This document shows, piece by piece, positions 1 to 12,000 of a DNA stretch of 64,000 nucleotides. The DNA is from Sinonovacula constricta (Eukaryota; Mollusca; Bivalvia; Cardiida; Solecurtidae): assembly GCA_007844125.1 (NCBI GenBank), contig CM017567.1, positions 47,387,735 through 47,451,734 of the forward strand, in the 5' to 3' direction. Position 1 is the stretch's first letter, and each line of letters opens with the position of its first letter. The notes below the pieces were generated by a model. It had not been told where the DNA came from. It saw nothing but the letters and a program-made list of their open reading frames with translations, and did not search any database. A program made the position numbers and the translations under genes.

Positions 1-159
1 TAAAACATATTTTAATTAAAAAAATTAATGTACAAACATGCCAGTGAAAAATGTTCAAGAATAGAATTCAAGGAATGACAGGAAAAAAGAAAGATGAAAA
101 TTGACACTGTGTTTACAAAAAGGTGTTATGTTACAAATAATTTTGAAACTGCCATTGTT

Positions 160-558
160 TTATTTATTTTTTTGAATTTTATGCATATAATTTTTTTTAA
201 GTTCCGATTTGTTGATTAAAATTTCCAGATTTGGTCTCAATGTGTCACTTGTAAAAATAGCTGTGAAAACTGTTGTATTTTTGTCATATTCATTGTAATA
301 AAGAAACAGATAAATTTTTTCGATGACCTCAGGTGCGAAGGGGGTCACTTGCTTTCCAACTACTGGTAGACTGCCTTCTGTACACACAGTCTCTTTCTCA
401 TTTAGCAGTTTTAATATGTAGGGTTTTTTATTAAATGTCAACCCTAAAGTTATTATACACATTGTTCTGTCATCTATAGAGGTAAAGGCAATATTAAATG
501 TAAAATTTATCTTTAATAGGCTTCTGTACAAAACGAGCACGTCTCTATGAAGACACAT
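160..558 (-). CDS. Unidentified ORF, possible terminal exon
   Basis: A 132-codon open frame that I do not recognise. Just before its first ATG (on the minus strand) lies TTGTTCAG, a good splice acceptor, so the ATG may be an internal Met of a last exon and not a start. The stop codon overlaps an AATAAA-type signal, which fits a 3' terminal exon. The translation looks globular, with alternating hydrophobic stretches and two Cys, and has no low-complexity bias, unlike most chance ORFs in this AT-rich DNA. I found no upstream exon with a matching donor. It could also be a decayed transposon frame. Confidence 0.35.
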   Translation of the reverse strand: MCLHRDVLVLYRSLLKINFTFNIAFTSIDDRTMCIITLGLTFNKKPYILKLLNEKETVCTEGSLPVVGKQVTPFAPEVIEKIYLFLYYNEYDKNTTVFTAIFTSDTLRPNLEILINKSELKKNYMHKIQKNK

Positions 559-1128
559 CTGAACAACCTGACGTGTCTTTTGTTCGTTTAAGGTTATCCA
601 TTATCGCGACCAGCATGTGCAAATCTCTAATAAGTTTCTACAATGCTTAGTTGAGAAATAGACAAAATTAGTTTTAATGTTTCTATCTCTAAAGATTAAA
701 CTCCACTGATCTGGACCAATTCGATATTAATCCGGTTCGAAACTGTTTTTCATTTCTTTTTTGTCAGTGTTATATTTGAGGCTTCTAGACATTGTTAAAT
801 GCCTGATAAAATGTTACTTAAAGTATTATTTTTACCATTTGTTATGAATTTTATTATTGTTGGATTCTGTTTACCAGTGTATTGTTCATTTGTAAAATGT
901 TAATGAAAATTTGTTTTCAGTTATTGTTATTTAATTTTGCTTGTTTGGTCTTTTACATATGTAGTAGAACAGTATGAATTTAAGTATAAAGAAATTGCAG
1001 GTAATATATGTATATTGGCTTATCATTGTGTTGAAAATATAAAGAAATACACTTATATATGTAATATTTGGTCAAACACTACAATAATTTATTAAGGAAT
1101 ACTGTATAATATTTCAAAATATACACCG

Positions 1129-1359
1129 AGTCCCAGAGGCTGGCCAGCTAAATCATGGCACAACTCGTTTGCAGAGAAGATGAAGCTAGCAGGCACAGCA
1201 GACACAGCAGTCTACAACCGTGCAACCTGGAAGTCTATCACGAAATGTTTAACTTACATGAGAGAGAAAAATAGACATAAACCTCACAACAACAAACAAC
1301 AACAGCACCATCAGCATTATTATGTTATAGCATTATTCTGCATTATTTCCATGTATTGA
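1129..1359 (+). pseudogene. LINE C-terminal relic
   Basis: A 76-codon open stretch without a start codon, running to a TGA. It begins RGWPAKSW and continues with AGTADTAVYNRATWKSI. That spacing (RGxPxxxW, then a Trp about 30 residues later inside an A-x-x-R-x-x-W motif) is typical of the extreme C terminus of LINE polymerases that read RGRPxxxWxD...AxDRxxWR. It stands alone, with no reverse transcriptase upstream, and is followed by a CAA-rich tail. I read it as a 5'-truncated retrotransposon copy. Identification rests on the short motif only. Confidence 0.45.
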
Positions 1360-2930
1360 CTAAATGAAACAAATTTTAATCAGCATTATTAAAAAGTTGG
1401 TTGGTTAAGACATTAATAATTCCACAAACGGGAAAACATGTATAGGTTGGAGTAAAATAAGTTGAGATTTGTATTTCAGAAATATAAAACATTTAGTTCA
1501 AGTTTATTTTTTCAAGTAATGCATTAAATTGCAGTGATTTTTAAAGAAATACTTAAGTTTCATCTCTTGTTTTTCATTACACAACAAGTTTAAATGAAGC
1601 GAACATTGCCAGAATGATTATGTACTATTCATATATTTTTATATATTCTTGCTGTGAAAAGAATTTATCAGGTAATGGTTGCACATATTTTGGGGTTGTA
1701 TCTAAAATAAGAATCACATGTACAGTTGGGTTTTTTGAAATAATCAATGCATGTAATTTTGGTGCATTATTATTATAATTGTTCCAAAAGATATTCATAT
1801 TTATTGTTTTAATTTCTGAAATTGGTACATGATAAAATAGTTATACAAAAAAAGATATGTGTATTTACTTTTACTCAAATACACATCTTCTCTTTATTCT
1901 GAGTGGTTCTTTTTTAAATATCTACTTGTTAAAATATGTTTTAAAGTTTTTAATCACTGTATATATTACACACTTTTTATTAACAAATACATGGTTTCCT
2001 TCTTATGGAATCTTTTCAAAAGAAAATGTTGACAAAATGAAAAACGTCAGTTATTTCCTTTATTTTTATATGCAGTTTTAGAATTCTTCCATATTCTTTT
2101 AACCTTTAAAGTTCAGAATTTTGAAACATTAGTTATATTTATCATAATAATTATATACAGTATTGCTGTAAAGGTAAATACATTTTATTTATAAATATTG
2201 TATATAATTTTATTGTTTTATTTTGAAACACAGTTTCTTTTCCAAAAGCTTAAATAATAACATTCACATTTTATTATAAAATATATTGTATATATTTATA
2301 CACAACCTTATATGTTGCTGAAGAGTTATTTTGTCAAATCTACTGCATATTCTCTCCTTTATTCTTGACTTGTTTTGTTTTTCTTATGTATAAGCCCCCA
2401 TTACACACTATAATTGTCAATAATATTGACTCAATAATAATAAAGGTATTTCTTTTTGCCACAAATGTACAAAAATATTGATCAATATTTACTTCATTTG
2501 TATTTCCTACGCCAAACGAAAAGCATGGATACTGTTGTTTTATTGTCAATACGTCAATAAATATTTGAGATCCGGAAATTTCATCAATACATTGACAGGG
2601 CCTTCAGTATCACCCATTATTACATGAACTATAAAGACACAACATGATTGGTCACACCCCCAAAATAGTTGAGTCAATAAATATAGATATTGAGCCACTT
2701 TTGCTGATATTAACTGGTATATTAATAGACTGTGAAATTTCCATCAATATTATGCACGCGCATCTACAAAACTTCCTTAGAATTGTTTGCATTGTGGGAT
2801 ACCCGTCCCAGACGAACAATATTCACGAAGTAAACAATGTAAACTAATTCTTGCATTTAAGTTTAGATAATAATTAAAGAAATAAAAAATATTTATTATT
2901 AACTATTTATAGTTCATGTAATAAAACAGT
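1360..2930. other. AT-rich intergenic, no gene seen
   Basis: Very AT-rich sequence. The short open frames here are low-complexity and have no recognisable motif. From about 2400 to 2860 there are repeated TATTGAC and CAATATT words, also found in the nearby hairpin, which suggests old copies of the same repeat. Confidence 0.5.
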
Positions 2931-2934
2931 TATA

Positions 2935-3058
2935 CACTTATTAGCTGGGAAATATGCTGTTGATATTGACTGCAAAAATCGTTATTGACCTCGGCTATCA
3001 CCTCGGTCAATAACGTTTTTTTGGTCAATATCACAGCATATTTCCCAGCTAATAAGTA
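2935..3058. repeat. Long hairpin / palindromic element
   Basis: Two arms of about 55 bases are near-perfect reverse complements. They run from ACTTATTAGCTGGGAAATAT through GTTATTGACC on the left, and from GGTCAATAAC to ATATTTCCCAGCTAATAAGT on the right, separated by a loop of about 14 bases. Mismatches are few and include a one-base indel. This could be a fold-back MITE or a recent inverted duplication. Confidence 0.85.
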
Positions 3059-3216
3059 AATAATTGTATATTAACGATCAATTTCATTGACAATCTCCAT
3101 GATTGACATTGTTATTGACAATTATATTGTGTGTGTATGGGTGTCTTAAAACATGTGAGCTTTTGTTACAGAGTGAGTCTATAATAAAAAGTTTCAAATT
3201 CTTTTTTGTCACTTGT

Positions 3217-3600
3217 CATTTAATGATGATGATGATGAAAATTGTAATGGCGGTAATATTGATGATGATCATGTTGATAAAACTTGATATTATGATGATG
3301 AAAATAGCTGCAGGGGTGATGAATATAAGAATAATAGTGATGGTGATACATGTAAGTTAATGATTATGAAAATGATGAAAAAGATGATTATAGTGATGAT
3401 GATGGTGAGGTTGATGGAAATAATAATGAATATGATGGTAATAATGATAATGATGCTTAAGATGATGATTATGATGGTAATGATTATGGTGATGATGATG
3501 GTAATGATTATGGTAACAATCATGATGATGATTGATAATGGTCCTGATGCTGCAGTTGATGATGGTGCTGATGATGATTGATGATGACAGTGGTGGATGA
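3217..3600. repeat. Imperfect GAT/ATG trinucleotide microsatellite
   Basis: Interrupted GATGAT and AATGATG runs over about 380 bases. It gives spurious Met/Ile-rich frames on both strands. Confidence 0.9.
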
Positions 3601-4575
3601 TGGATATCAATGATGATTGTTATAAAGAGTCAAGACTGACACACAGGACTTGGTTAGAAAAGTTAAAAAGAAAGGCCGTGATTATCAAGGAAATATTTTA
3701 TCTTTACACAAATCAACATGCAATTGAAAAAGTGCACAGATTCAAATTAAATATATACAATGTATTTTAACACAAACTATCACAGGGAATTGAAATAATA
3801 TACATAAGACGTGTACATGTATGTACGTTTGATAAAAATGGTTCTAAAATATTTCAAATGATTAATAAGTGCATTCACAAATCTTTATTTGATTCATAAC
3901 AGCAAGATAAAAAGTCTTTCATATGAATTAATTACCACAAGAATCAAAATTGTCTTATTTACTTAATAAATTTATACAATAATATTTTTGCAAGAACTTT
4001 TTTTATTTCATTTTATAAAAAAAAATGATAATAAAGCATGCATGTTTTATATTATTCAAGATTAATCAAAATGGGAATATGCAGGTACTTCTTTTTAATC
4101 GTCACAAATAAATATAACACATACACTGATGTTTGGGACTTTTGAAATGAGACTAAACATGATGGTTTTTAAAATAAAATAATTTGTTTTATGTTCTTGT
4201 TGTTTTTCACAAAGTTTGACAAAAAATAGTTTGAAAATTATTTAACTTAAAACTTGAAAGACTGTTATTGTAAATAACACTGTTTAATAATAAGTAAAAC
4301 ATATTTTGCTATTTATATTGTGACTAAATGATCCAAAAGTTCAACAGTGTAGCATTGAATAATATAATACAGATTTTAATTTTTACATTCAGTTACTTTG
4401 GTATAAAACATAAAACTGGCTCATGACTTTCAGCAGAGATAATTTGTTTGAACATATAATGAAGTTTTTTTTTTAGCATAAATGTGTATACATATACATA
4501 TAAATGTGTATTATAAGTTTGTACAACCAGTTTTTATCTTTCTGAGTTAGCATACAACTGCTATTACTTCTCTTT
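3601..4575. other. Intergenic, nothing recognised
   Basis: AT-rich unique-looking sequence with no coding frame or clear repeat. Confidence 0.5.
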
Positions 4576-4579
4576 GTAT

Positions 4580-4800
4580 AAATTCACAGACTTACACATC
4601 AGATTTTTTTTCAGAGGCTTACACATTTGTCATTTTTTTCACAGTCTTTAGGCTTACAAATTTGTCATTTTTTACATGACTATAAATTTGTCTTTTTTTC
4701 ACAGGATTACAAATTTATGGAAAAAAAATAAATTTCACAGGCTTACACTTTTTCATTTTTTCACAGACTTACAAATTTGTAAAAAAAAAATCACTATACC
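4580..4800. repeat. Short tandem repeat, about 35-40 bp unit
   Basis: Five to six degenerate units of the form cttacaaatttgtcattttt followed by ttcacagg. Poly-T length varies between units. Confidence 0.8.
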
Positions 4801-5092
4801 TCATACTGACACAATACCGGTCATTGTGACAGTCCATCTATAAATAGTTCAATCAGACCCCAAATGTCCAGTTATGATAGGTGACGATTGACCCCACATT
4901 AATGTCTGATAGAACATAAGATGCACCACAATGTAGCTGAAAGACCTCACCATATGGAGTTTTCACCCCTAAATGGGTCTCAAACTCACATGGTGAGGCA
5001 TGATGTCGGGATCACAAGTTTTAAATTGGTGAAACAAAGTGCTCAGCCATGGCTTCCTTAGGCAAATACCAAGAGGTAATAAAATAGTCTCA

Positions 5093-5520
5093 TTACAAAC
5101 CAATATTGTTGTTATCGAGTTAAACCAATATTATTGTTATCAAATTAAACCAATATTGATGTTATCAAATAAACCCAGCAGTGTTGTTATCAAATCAAAC
5201 CAATATGATGTTTACATCAAATAAACCCAATGTTGTTTTTACCAGATTAAACCAATATTGGTGTTATCAAATAAACCCAATGTTGTTATCAAATAAACCC
5301 AATGATGTTATCAAATTAAACAAATTTTGTTGTTATCAAATAAACCCAACACTGTTATCAAATTAAACCAATATTGGTGTTATCAAATAAACTCAATGTT
5401 GTTACAAAATTAAACCAATATTGATGTTATCAAATAAACCCAATGTTGTTGTTATCAGATTAACCTAATATTGGTGTTAACAAATAACCCTAATATTGTT
5501 GTTATTAAAGAAACCCAATG
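5093..5520. repeat. Minisatellite, about 27-30 bp unit
   Basis: Many units built from ttgttatcaaattaaacc and caatattg, alternating with a variant that has aaataaaccc. About fifteen degenerate copies are visible. It lies 0.5 kb downstream of the 3' end of CATIP. Confidence 0.9.
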
Positions 5521-5980
5521 TTGTTTGGTGTCAATAACTTTTACACAATGCCAGTTATCATCAGGCTGAGTAAAGTAAGAAAAGCATAAGAAAAGAAAAA
5601 TAGTACAATAAATCAAGAAAAAAGTGTTGTTTTTTTTACTTGATTGCAAATATTGAGAAACAACTTGTAAACAGTGATCTTAAAACTGTCATAGTTATGT
5701 TGGTATTTAACATTGATGGTTTCTCATAATTTCATTTGCCTTGTCATGTAATTAACATTTAAAAAACGAGTATTTTATTTTTTGTTTATTCGATACATAA
5801 AGTATATTATCAACATTTATTTCTTACACAGGAACAATTTATTTTTCTGTTATTAAAAACAGAGTCTTGCTATATGATTTTTTTTAACCAAAAGATTATT
5901 AAGTATGAATATTTAACATTATTTCTAATAATATTCTTACTTACAGAGTTAAAATACTGTTTCTATATGAATTAACAATA

Positions 5981-5986
5981 TTTATT
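5981..5986 (-). terminator. Polyadenylation signal of CATIP
   Basis: AATAAA on the minus strand, about 55 bases after the CATIP stop codon. Confidence 0.55.
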
Positions 5987-6040
5987 AAATATAATACTTC
6001 CAAAAGAATAAAATAACAAATGTTTTTTGTTTTTAGTATT

Positions 6041-9000
6041 CTATCGAGTGGGCGCCCTAAGTTGTTCGATCTTTGTATTTGTTCTGCTATTGGGGAAGGG
6101 CGTCCCGGTGTTCGACGCCAAGTAAGGTGTTGGTGAGGGCATCGAAGTGGAGAAGGAAGCAAAATACTCTGCTGCAAACTGTAGGACATCATCAGGTTTC
6201 CGTAGCAACAAGAACTGCATAAAGTCTGCCAGGAGGGCTTTCAGTTCAGGATGATGTCTCATATAGGTGGCATGGTCTGCCTTAAGTTCCTCCTGAAAAA
6301 AAAAATTAAAAAATTCATATAACTTGTATTGCATAATTTAATGCCATTTGATGCTGGTTGTTAATTGGCAAATATATGAGCAAAACAGTATGAGCGTCAA
6401 ATCCCATAATCTAGCTTGATCACCTCAGTTATAAATCTTTGTCTTAATATGCATATGGCGAGTATGTCTAAGTGGTAAATTGGTAGATACTGCACCAATA
6501 GTGCAGAAGGTGGCTTATCTGGATCGTAACTTTTAAGCAAAGCCTGATTAAACAGTGCTTAGAGAGCTAAGAGTTAAATCAGACTCCTTATATACAGTTT
6601 TTTCATTTTTTGGCTTGTAAATGCTGTTTCCCTTAAAAATACAATGTTTATACTTGTTCTGTTTTCCTCATTGACATGCCTTTAAATGTAATACTGATTC
6701 CTCTCTGATTCAGCTTTTCAAGTTTGTACTGTTTACGTCACAGATGTTTCATTTGACTCAATTAATATATAACACTTATACTGTGTCCCTCATAAATACA
6801 CTATTTAATGCTTATAACATTTCCCTTATAGATACACCATTTAACACTTATACTGTTTCCCTTACAGATGCATCATTTACCATTCATAATGTTTCCCTGA
6901 CAGATACACCAGTGAAAACGTAACATGGTTTACCTCATTGATATGCCATTTAACACTTATACTGTTTCCTTCATGGATATGCCTTTATTCACAAAGTATG
7001 TTACCTGCAATGATATGCAATTTAGTGCATGTACCTTAGCTTATTACTTACAGGGCATGCATGACACTGAATAAAATCAATTTTGGGGTGACGTTTGACA
7101 AATATATGGGATTAACCATTGGCCCACCCAAGGTAAGCTAGAAAACCTTGCCTAAAAGATCTTGTCACAAAAAAGACTCAATACCATGTAATAAGGGCCT
7201 GATAAGTTGGGTACTCCAATGGCTAAGCCATACAGCATTATGCCATTTTTTTAAAAACCCAGACCAAACCTTGACTATCTGTGTTCAGGAAGCATTTTTA
7301 CAATATACTATTATCACTAACCTTTCTGTCAAGGAACTGTGAATACAACTGTGCATCTTCCTCCCAGTTCAGAGGCTGTTTCTCAAATGTTGGCTTAGGT
7401 GGCTCCTCATCTACATTAAAAAATAGAAAGTTTAAAATTCAAACAAAAACAAGCATGTACATTGCTCCCATGTCACAACATCAGTAGAAATAAAAAAAGG
7501 GAACTCATTTTGAAAGTGTCATAATCCTATTACTATTTACAGCCACCAAGTCAACTGTTTAATAATAAAGTGTATGCAATATGGAAGCGCTAGCTGCCAG
7601 TCCTGTCATATGGGCCCTTTTGCAGAAATTGAAGGAACATTCAGATAGTGTTGACATTTCATAGAATTGTAAGACAACAATTTTTTAGACAAAATTAACA
7701 AAATATTTATCATCTGTCTTTTTCATATTATACTTATTAAACTTTAAAGTGAAAAAAGATTATACTGCAAAGATATACATATAACCTACGACCATTGCAG
7801 GACACTGTCTTACCTCTGATAATCAACGGGGGAACAAATGAGAGCTTCATCGTAACGGGTGACCCAACTTGGACTCTGTTTGTCAAATGCCTGAAACATA
7901 TAATCATTGTTTGAATGAGTGACCTTTTTGATAGGAGAAAACATTAATAATTTCTAAACTCTTATATCATGCTCACACATGTATAGAAGATGTTTTAGAA
8001 ACGTTTGCTCAAGCTAGAGGGGCGTATTGCTGAGCTTTAACTTTTAATTTATTTTGGATCCAATATTGCTGGTGCTCATTTCAATGCTTTTTATGCTGCA
8101 ATGCTTTTGAGTATCCAAAATGCATGATTTGGTTGAGAATAATAGGATATATTGCAAAAACCCCACATAAAAACCCATTAAATTTCTATTTATCAGAAAT
8201 TGTAGATAAGTAACAATATTTACCCATCTTCCATGAAATAAGACTGCCAGGTGGTCGGGAGATCTATTGTTGAGTTGATGGTTCGCTCTATACCATACAC
8301 TCGTACCTCTGTCTTGTCTACTGTCTGGGTTCGATCCTCCAATTGTTTCTACATTGGGGTTGAAAACAAATAGCATGTTACCTAAATATTCATTTATTAA
8401 ACATACAACCAGTTTGATTTGAGAAAAACAATATTTGATTGAATATTTTCCACTATTACTACCAACTACTCACATCTTAGGTCTATCTACGGTTTATGGT
8501 AGCTCCTTCAGTTGTTTCAAATGTGTTTATTACATATAATTTTGAGACGGAAGTGAATGTCATTTTATTTGAATATTCAAATTTATACAAATTTATAGGC
8601 AATGAGGATTTTAAGAAATTATTATTTAGTAGAATATATATCTTTTTTCAACACAATACACTTGCACCTTAGTCTACAGTTTGGGTAAGATTCCCTGAAT
8701 GTTTATATTGCATAAATATTAAAATATACATTTTTTACCTTTGAGACAGGAACAAATAGCCACTCTTACTTATTTTTAACAAACTGGTTTTGCAAATTTT
8801 TAAAAAGACAATGCATTTATGTGCATCAGATATATTTCTGTTTTCAACAACTGTTTATCATATTCTCAATGTCAAGTTTATCTTGTAAGCAACAAAGTAG
8901 TCTTTTTAGACATCTGCGTCCCTTATTGGATATTCCACTCCATTTTGTTTTGTTTTTGTTTTTTACTTTAGTCTTGAACATACTACTCAGATGCCACAAG

Positions 9001-12000
9001 TTTATGAACAAAATAAAAGAAGAAAAATGCATTTCAAAAATACAGGTAACGCAATACTGAGAATATTAAGAAATCTGGCAGTATGTACACAGTTGTTAAC
9101 TTATTACATGTAAATGGCTGGAAACCAATTCCCAAAATCTGCACTATTTACAACTATTACATATGTTGCTGGACATAAAGATTTTAGAAATCTGGCAGTA
9201 CTTTCATATGATGCAGGACAAAGATTTCAGAAATGTCGCAGTATTTACATATATTGCTGAATTTTTTTTCACAAATCTGTATATTAAATGACAAAGTACT
9301 TACATATATTGCTGGACAAAGATTGGTCTCGGAATCAAAGGAGATGAGCTGAAAATTGTCTGGAATTCCTTTCTCAATCAGAAGTCTGTGGAGCAGAAGA
9401 TTGGCCCCTGTAAGAGGAAACGGTTCATTTATTATTGTATATACTGGTAATGCAGACAAAATTTCTTTCATATTGGTCTATTTTTTTACTTTTTTATTTT
9501 GTTAATTATCCAGGGATCATATTCTCCTAAAGCAGGTGAATACCATCACTATGTATAACCGAATAACCATTTCTGCCTTCACTGTTATAGCATGCTGTGA
9601 CAATCAAACACAATACAAATCCCAGTTAAATTAATCTGGAACTTGGCCATGTAGTTTTGTTACTACTAAACATATACTACCCTTAGATGTTACTAGGTGT
9701 CAGTCAACAAAAAGTTAGCCTCTGAAAAAAAAAAGTCAGGAATCTGTCAAGGAAGCTTTTAAAATCCCAGATTAAGCTGTAACTACTGTTACATAAATAT
9801 GCAGCAAATAGTATTGCCAATGGAATAACATTGTTTCATTTATCTAGGGTTCAAAGTTTTGTTCATATGTACAACCTAACAAATGTTTATAACCTACGAG
9901 AATGCATACATACCTTCTGAGACAAAGCCCTTCATTGTGTCTGCAGTGACAGTTTTTGATGATCTCTGTATGTCCTGCAAAGTATGCAATGCAGCTTTAG
10001 CCCTTTAGTCTGACACCATACATACTCCAGGAGTCATACCCATTAAGACTCTCATAATTATAATTTCCTTGCTTTTCCTTGGAGATTTCCTAAGTTTCTA
10101 TTTTCGATAAAAACATGTAAGTTACATTCATGATAATGCTCTGAATGAATTATCTTATCATGGTAAATATTGCATTTTTGACTCAAACAAGAGTTGGTAT
10201 TGTCAGAGTATAAATGTAATATGGCTTTAAGGGTTCTGTCTAAAATTCCAACTACTTAGCCACAGTTGATCAAATGCTACACTGTACAATAAACATACCT
10301 CTCCCTGTGTAATGACTCTGTTGATCACAAAATTCTCCTCCTGCTTCACAATGAATGTTTTCCTGTCCAGTGGACAATTTTCTAACTGAAAAAAAAAAAA
10401 CAAAAAAAAATTGTACAAAGGGTTATTCACAAATATCTGGGCTTTCATCATGGTGTAAGATATTTATCAGTTAGCATGAAGCTGAACATCTTGGCACCTG
10501 TATTTTAAACAAAAAAGACGATTTTTTTTATGTGTGTTAGAGTTTGTGAATGATACTAAAACATGGTTTTACTTACACACATCATATCTGCCCTGACCTT
10601 AATTCATTTACAATGATGTGAATGTCACTACAAGCATTTCAAAGGAAGTTGGTTAGTTTGTTCTTGGGTTTATTGTCCCAGCAACAGTATTTCAGTTAAC
10701 TGGAGACAGTGTACACTTGAAGCAGTTATAGTGCTGCCTTCACTGTGTATAGCACTGCTTAACAACTTGCATGAGACCACATCCAGTCACATTATCTTGA
10801 CACCAAACCAACCAGTTGTGGAACTACCCTTACATTTGCCTGAACATCATTAGCAAGGAATCAAACCTGGGGCCTCTCATACCTTTTTGTTGGTTAGTCA
10901 GCTCTAACAATTTTTTTTTTACGGTTTAAATAGTAAACATCAAACAGGAATAAATCTATATCAGCTACAAGTCTATTCTTACTTTAACATATTCATGGTG
11001 CTGTTGTTCAAGTGTCTCAAGGTTATTTCCCACGTATGCTGTGATAGATGTGCCGCATGGTACACCATCTATAGCACCGTGACTGTTGGCGTGAATCAAG
11101 AAACATTCAACTCCCTTGTGTTTTGTCGGCTCTATGGAGACAGCAAACTCTCCCAGCTCCCTGCCTGTGTCTGATACAGTAGCAAGGTGGTCCTCGAACA
11201 TCAAGTACTTAAAGTCCTCTTCAGGAACTAAAGAAGAGATAAAGTTAACTAATTTAGTGTTCATAAAGCATGAGATTATTGTTAAACATGTGAACTTTTT
11301 CTGAGGCCAAAGAGGGAGGTTTTCACTTGCAAAGTGTTATTATTGTATAAACAACGAAGGAAGTTAGCTGTTTTCAAGTAGGGAGATTTCTGAAAATATG
11401 CAAAACACCCCTCATTTTCAAATAATTTTCAACCTTAAAAGAGGGAGTCTCACTGCAAAAGAGTTAACATGTATGTATTGTTCAAATGTAGACATTACAC
11501 TGCATCTGGCATTTAAATTCTTTAGAAACATTGAAAGAAAGAAAAAAAAAAGTCTTTCTCTTCTGCACTTAAAAGTAGAAAGCAAACTTACAAATGATCA
11601 TTGAATATAATATCTTTGATCAATAAAGCCCTTCGACCCATAATACATGAACATATACCGGTAGGTAAGACAGTTCAGTGAATTATGTCTCATAATAATA
11701 AGCAGCAATAATTAAGTTAACAACAAGCATATCAGTCACAGTTGTCATGGTTACTAAAAATTAATTAGTTTCATTTATTGAAATAATATTAGGAGACATT
11801 TTTAATCACAGAATCATCTTTGCTGGCTAATAATTAGAACAAAAAATATATATATAAGAGGTATGCATGAATAAAAGCATATAAAATTGTCTTTTTTATT
11901 ATTTCACACTTTTTACAATTTGATAAATATTGAGCAAAGTTTTTCATTTTTTGTGTACAGTAAAATTAAAATATATGTTGAATATTAAGGTACTATTAAA

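Noticed and set aside
3103..3610. Met- and Ile-rich frames on both strands
   Set aside because: They are translations of an interrupted GAT microsatellite.
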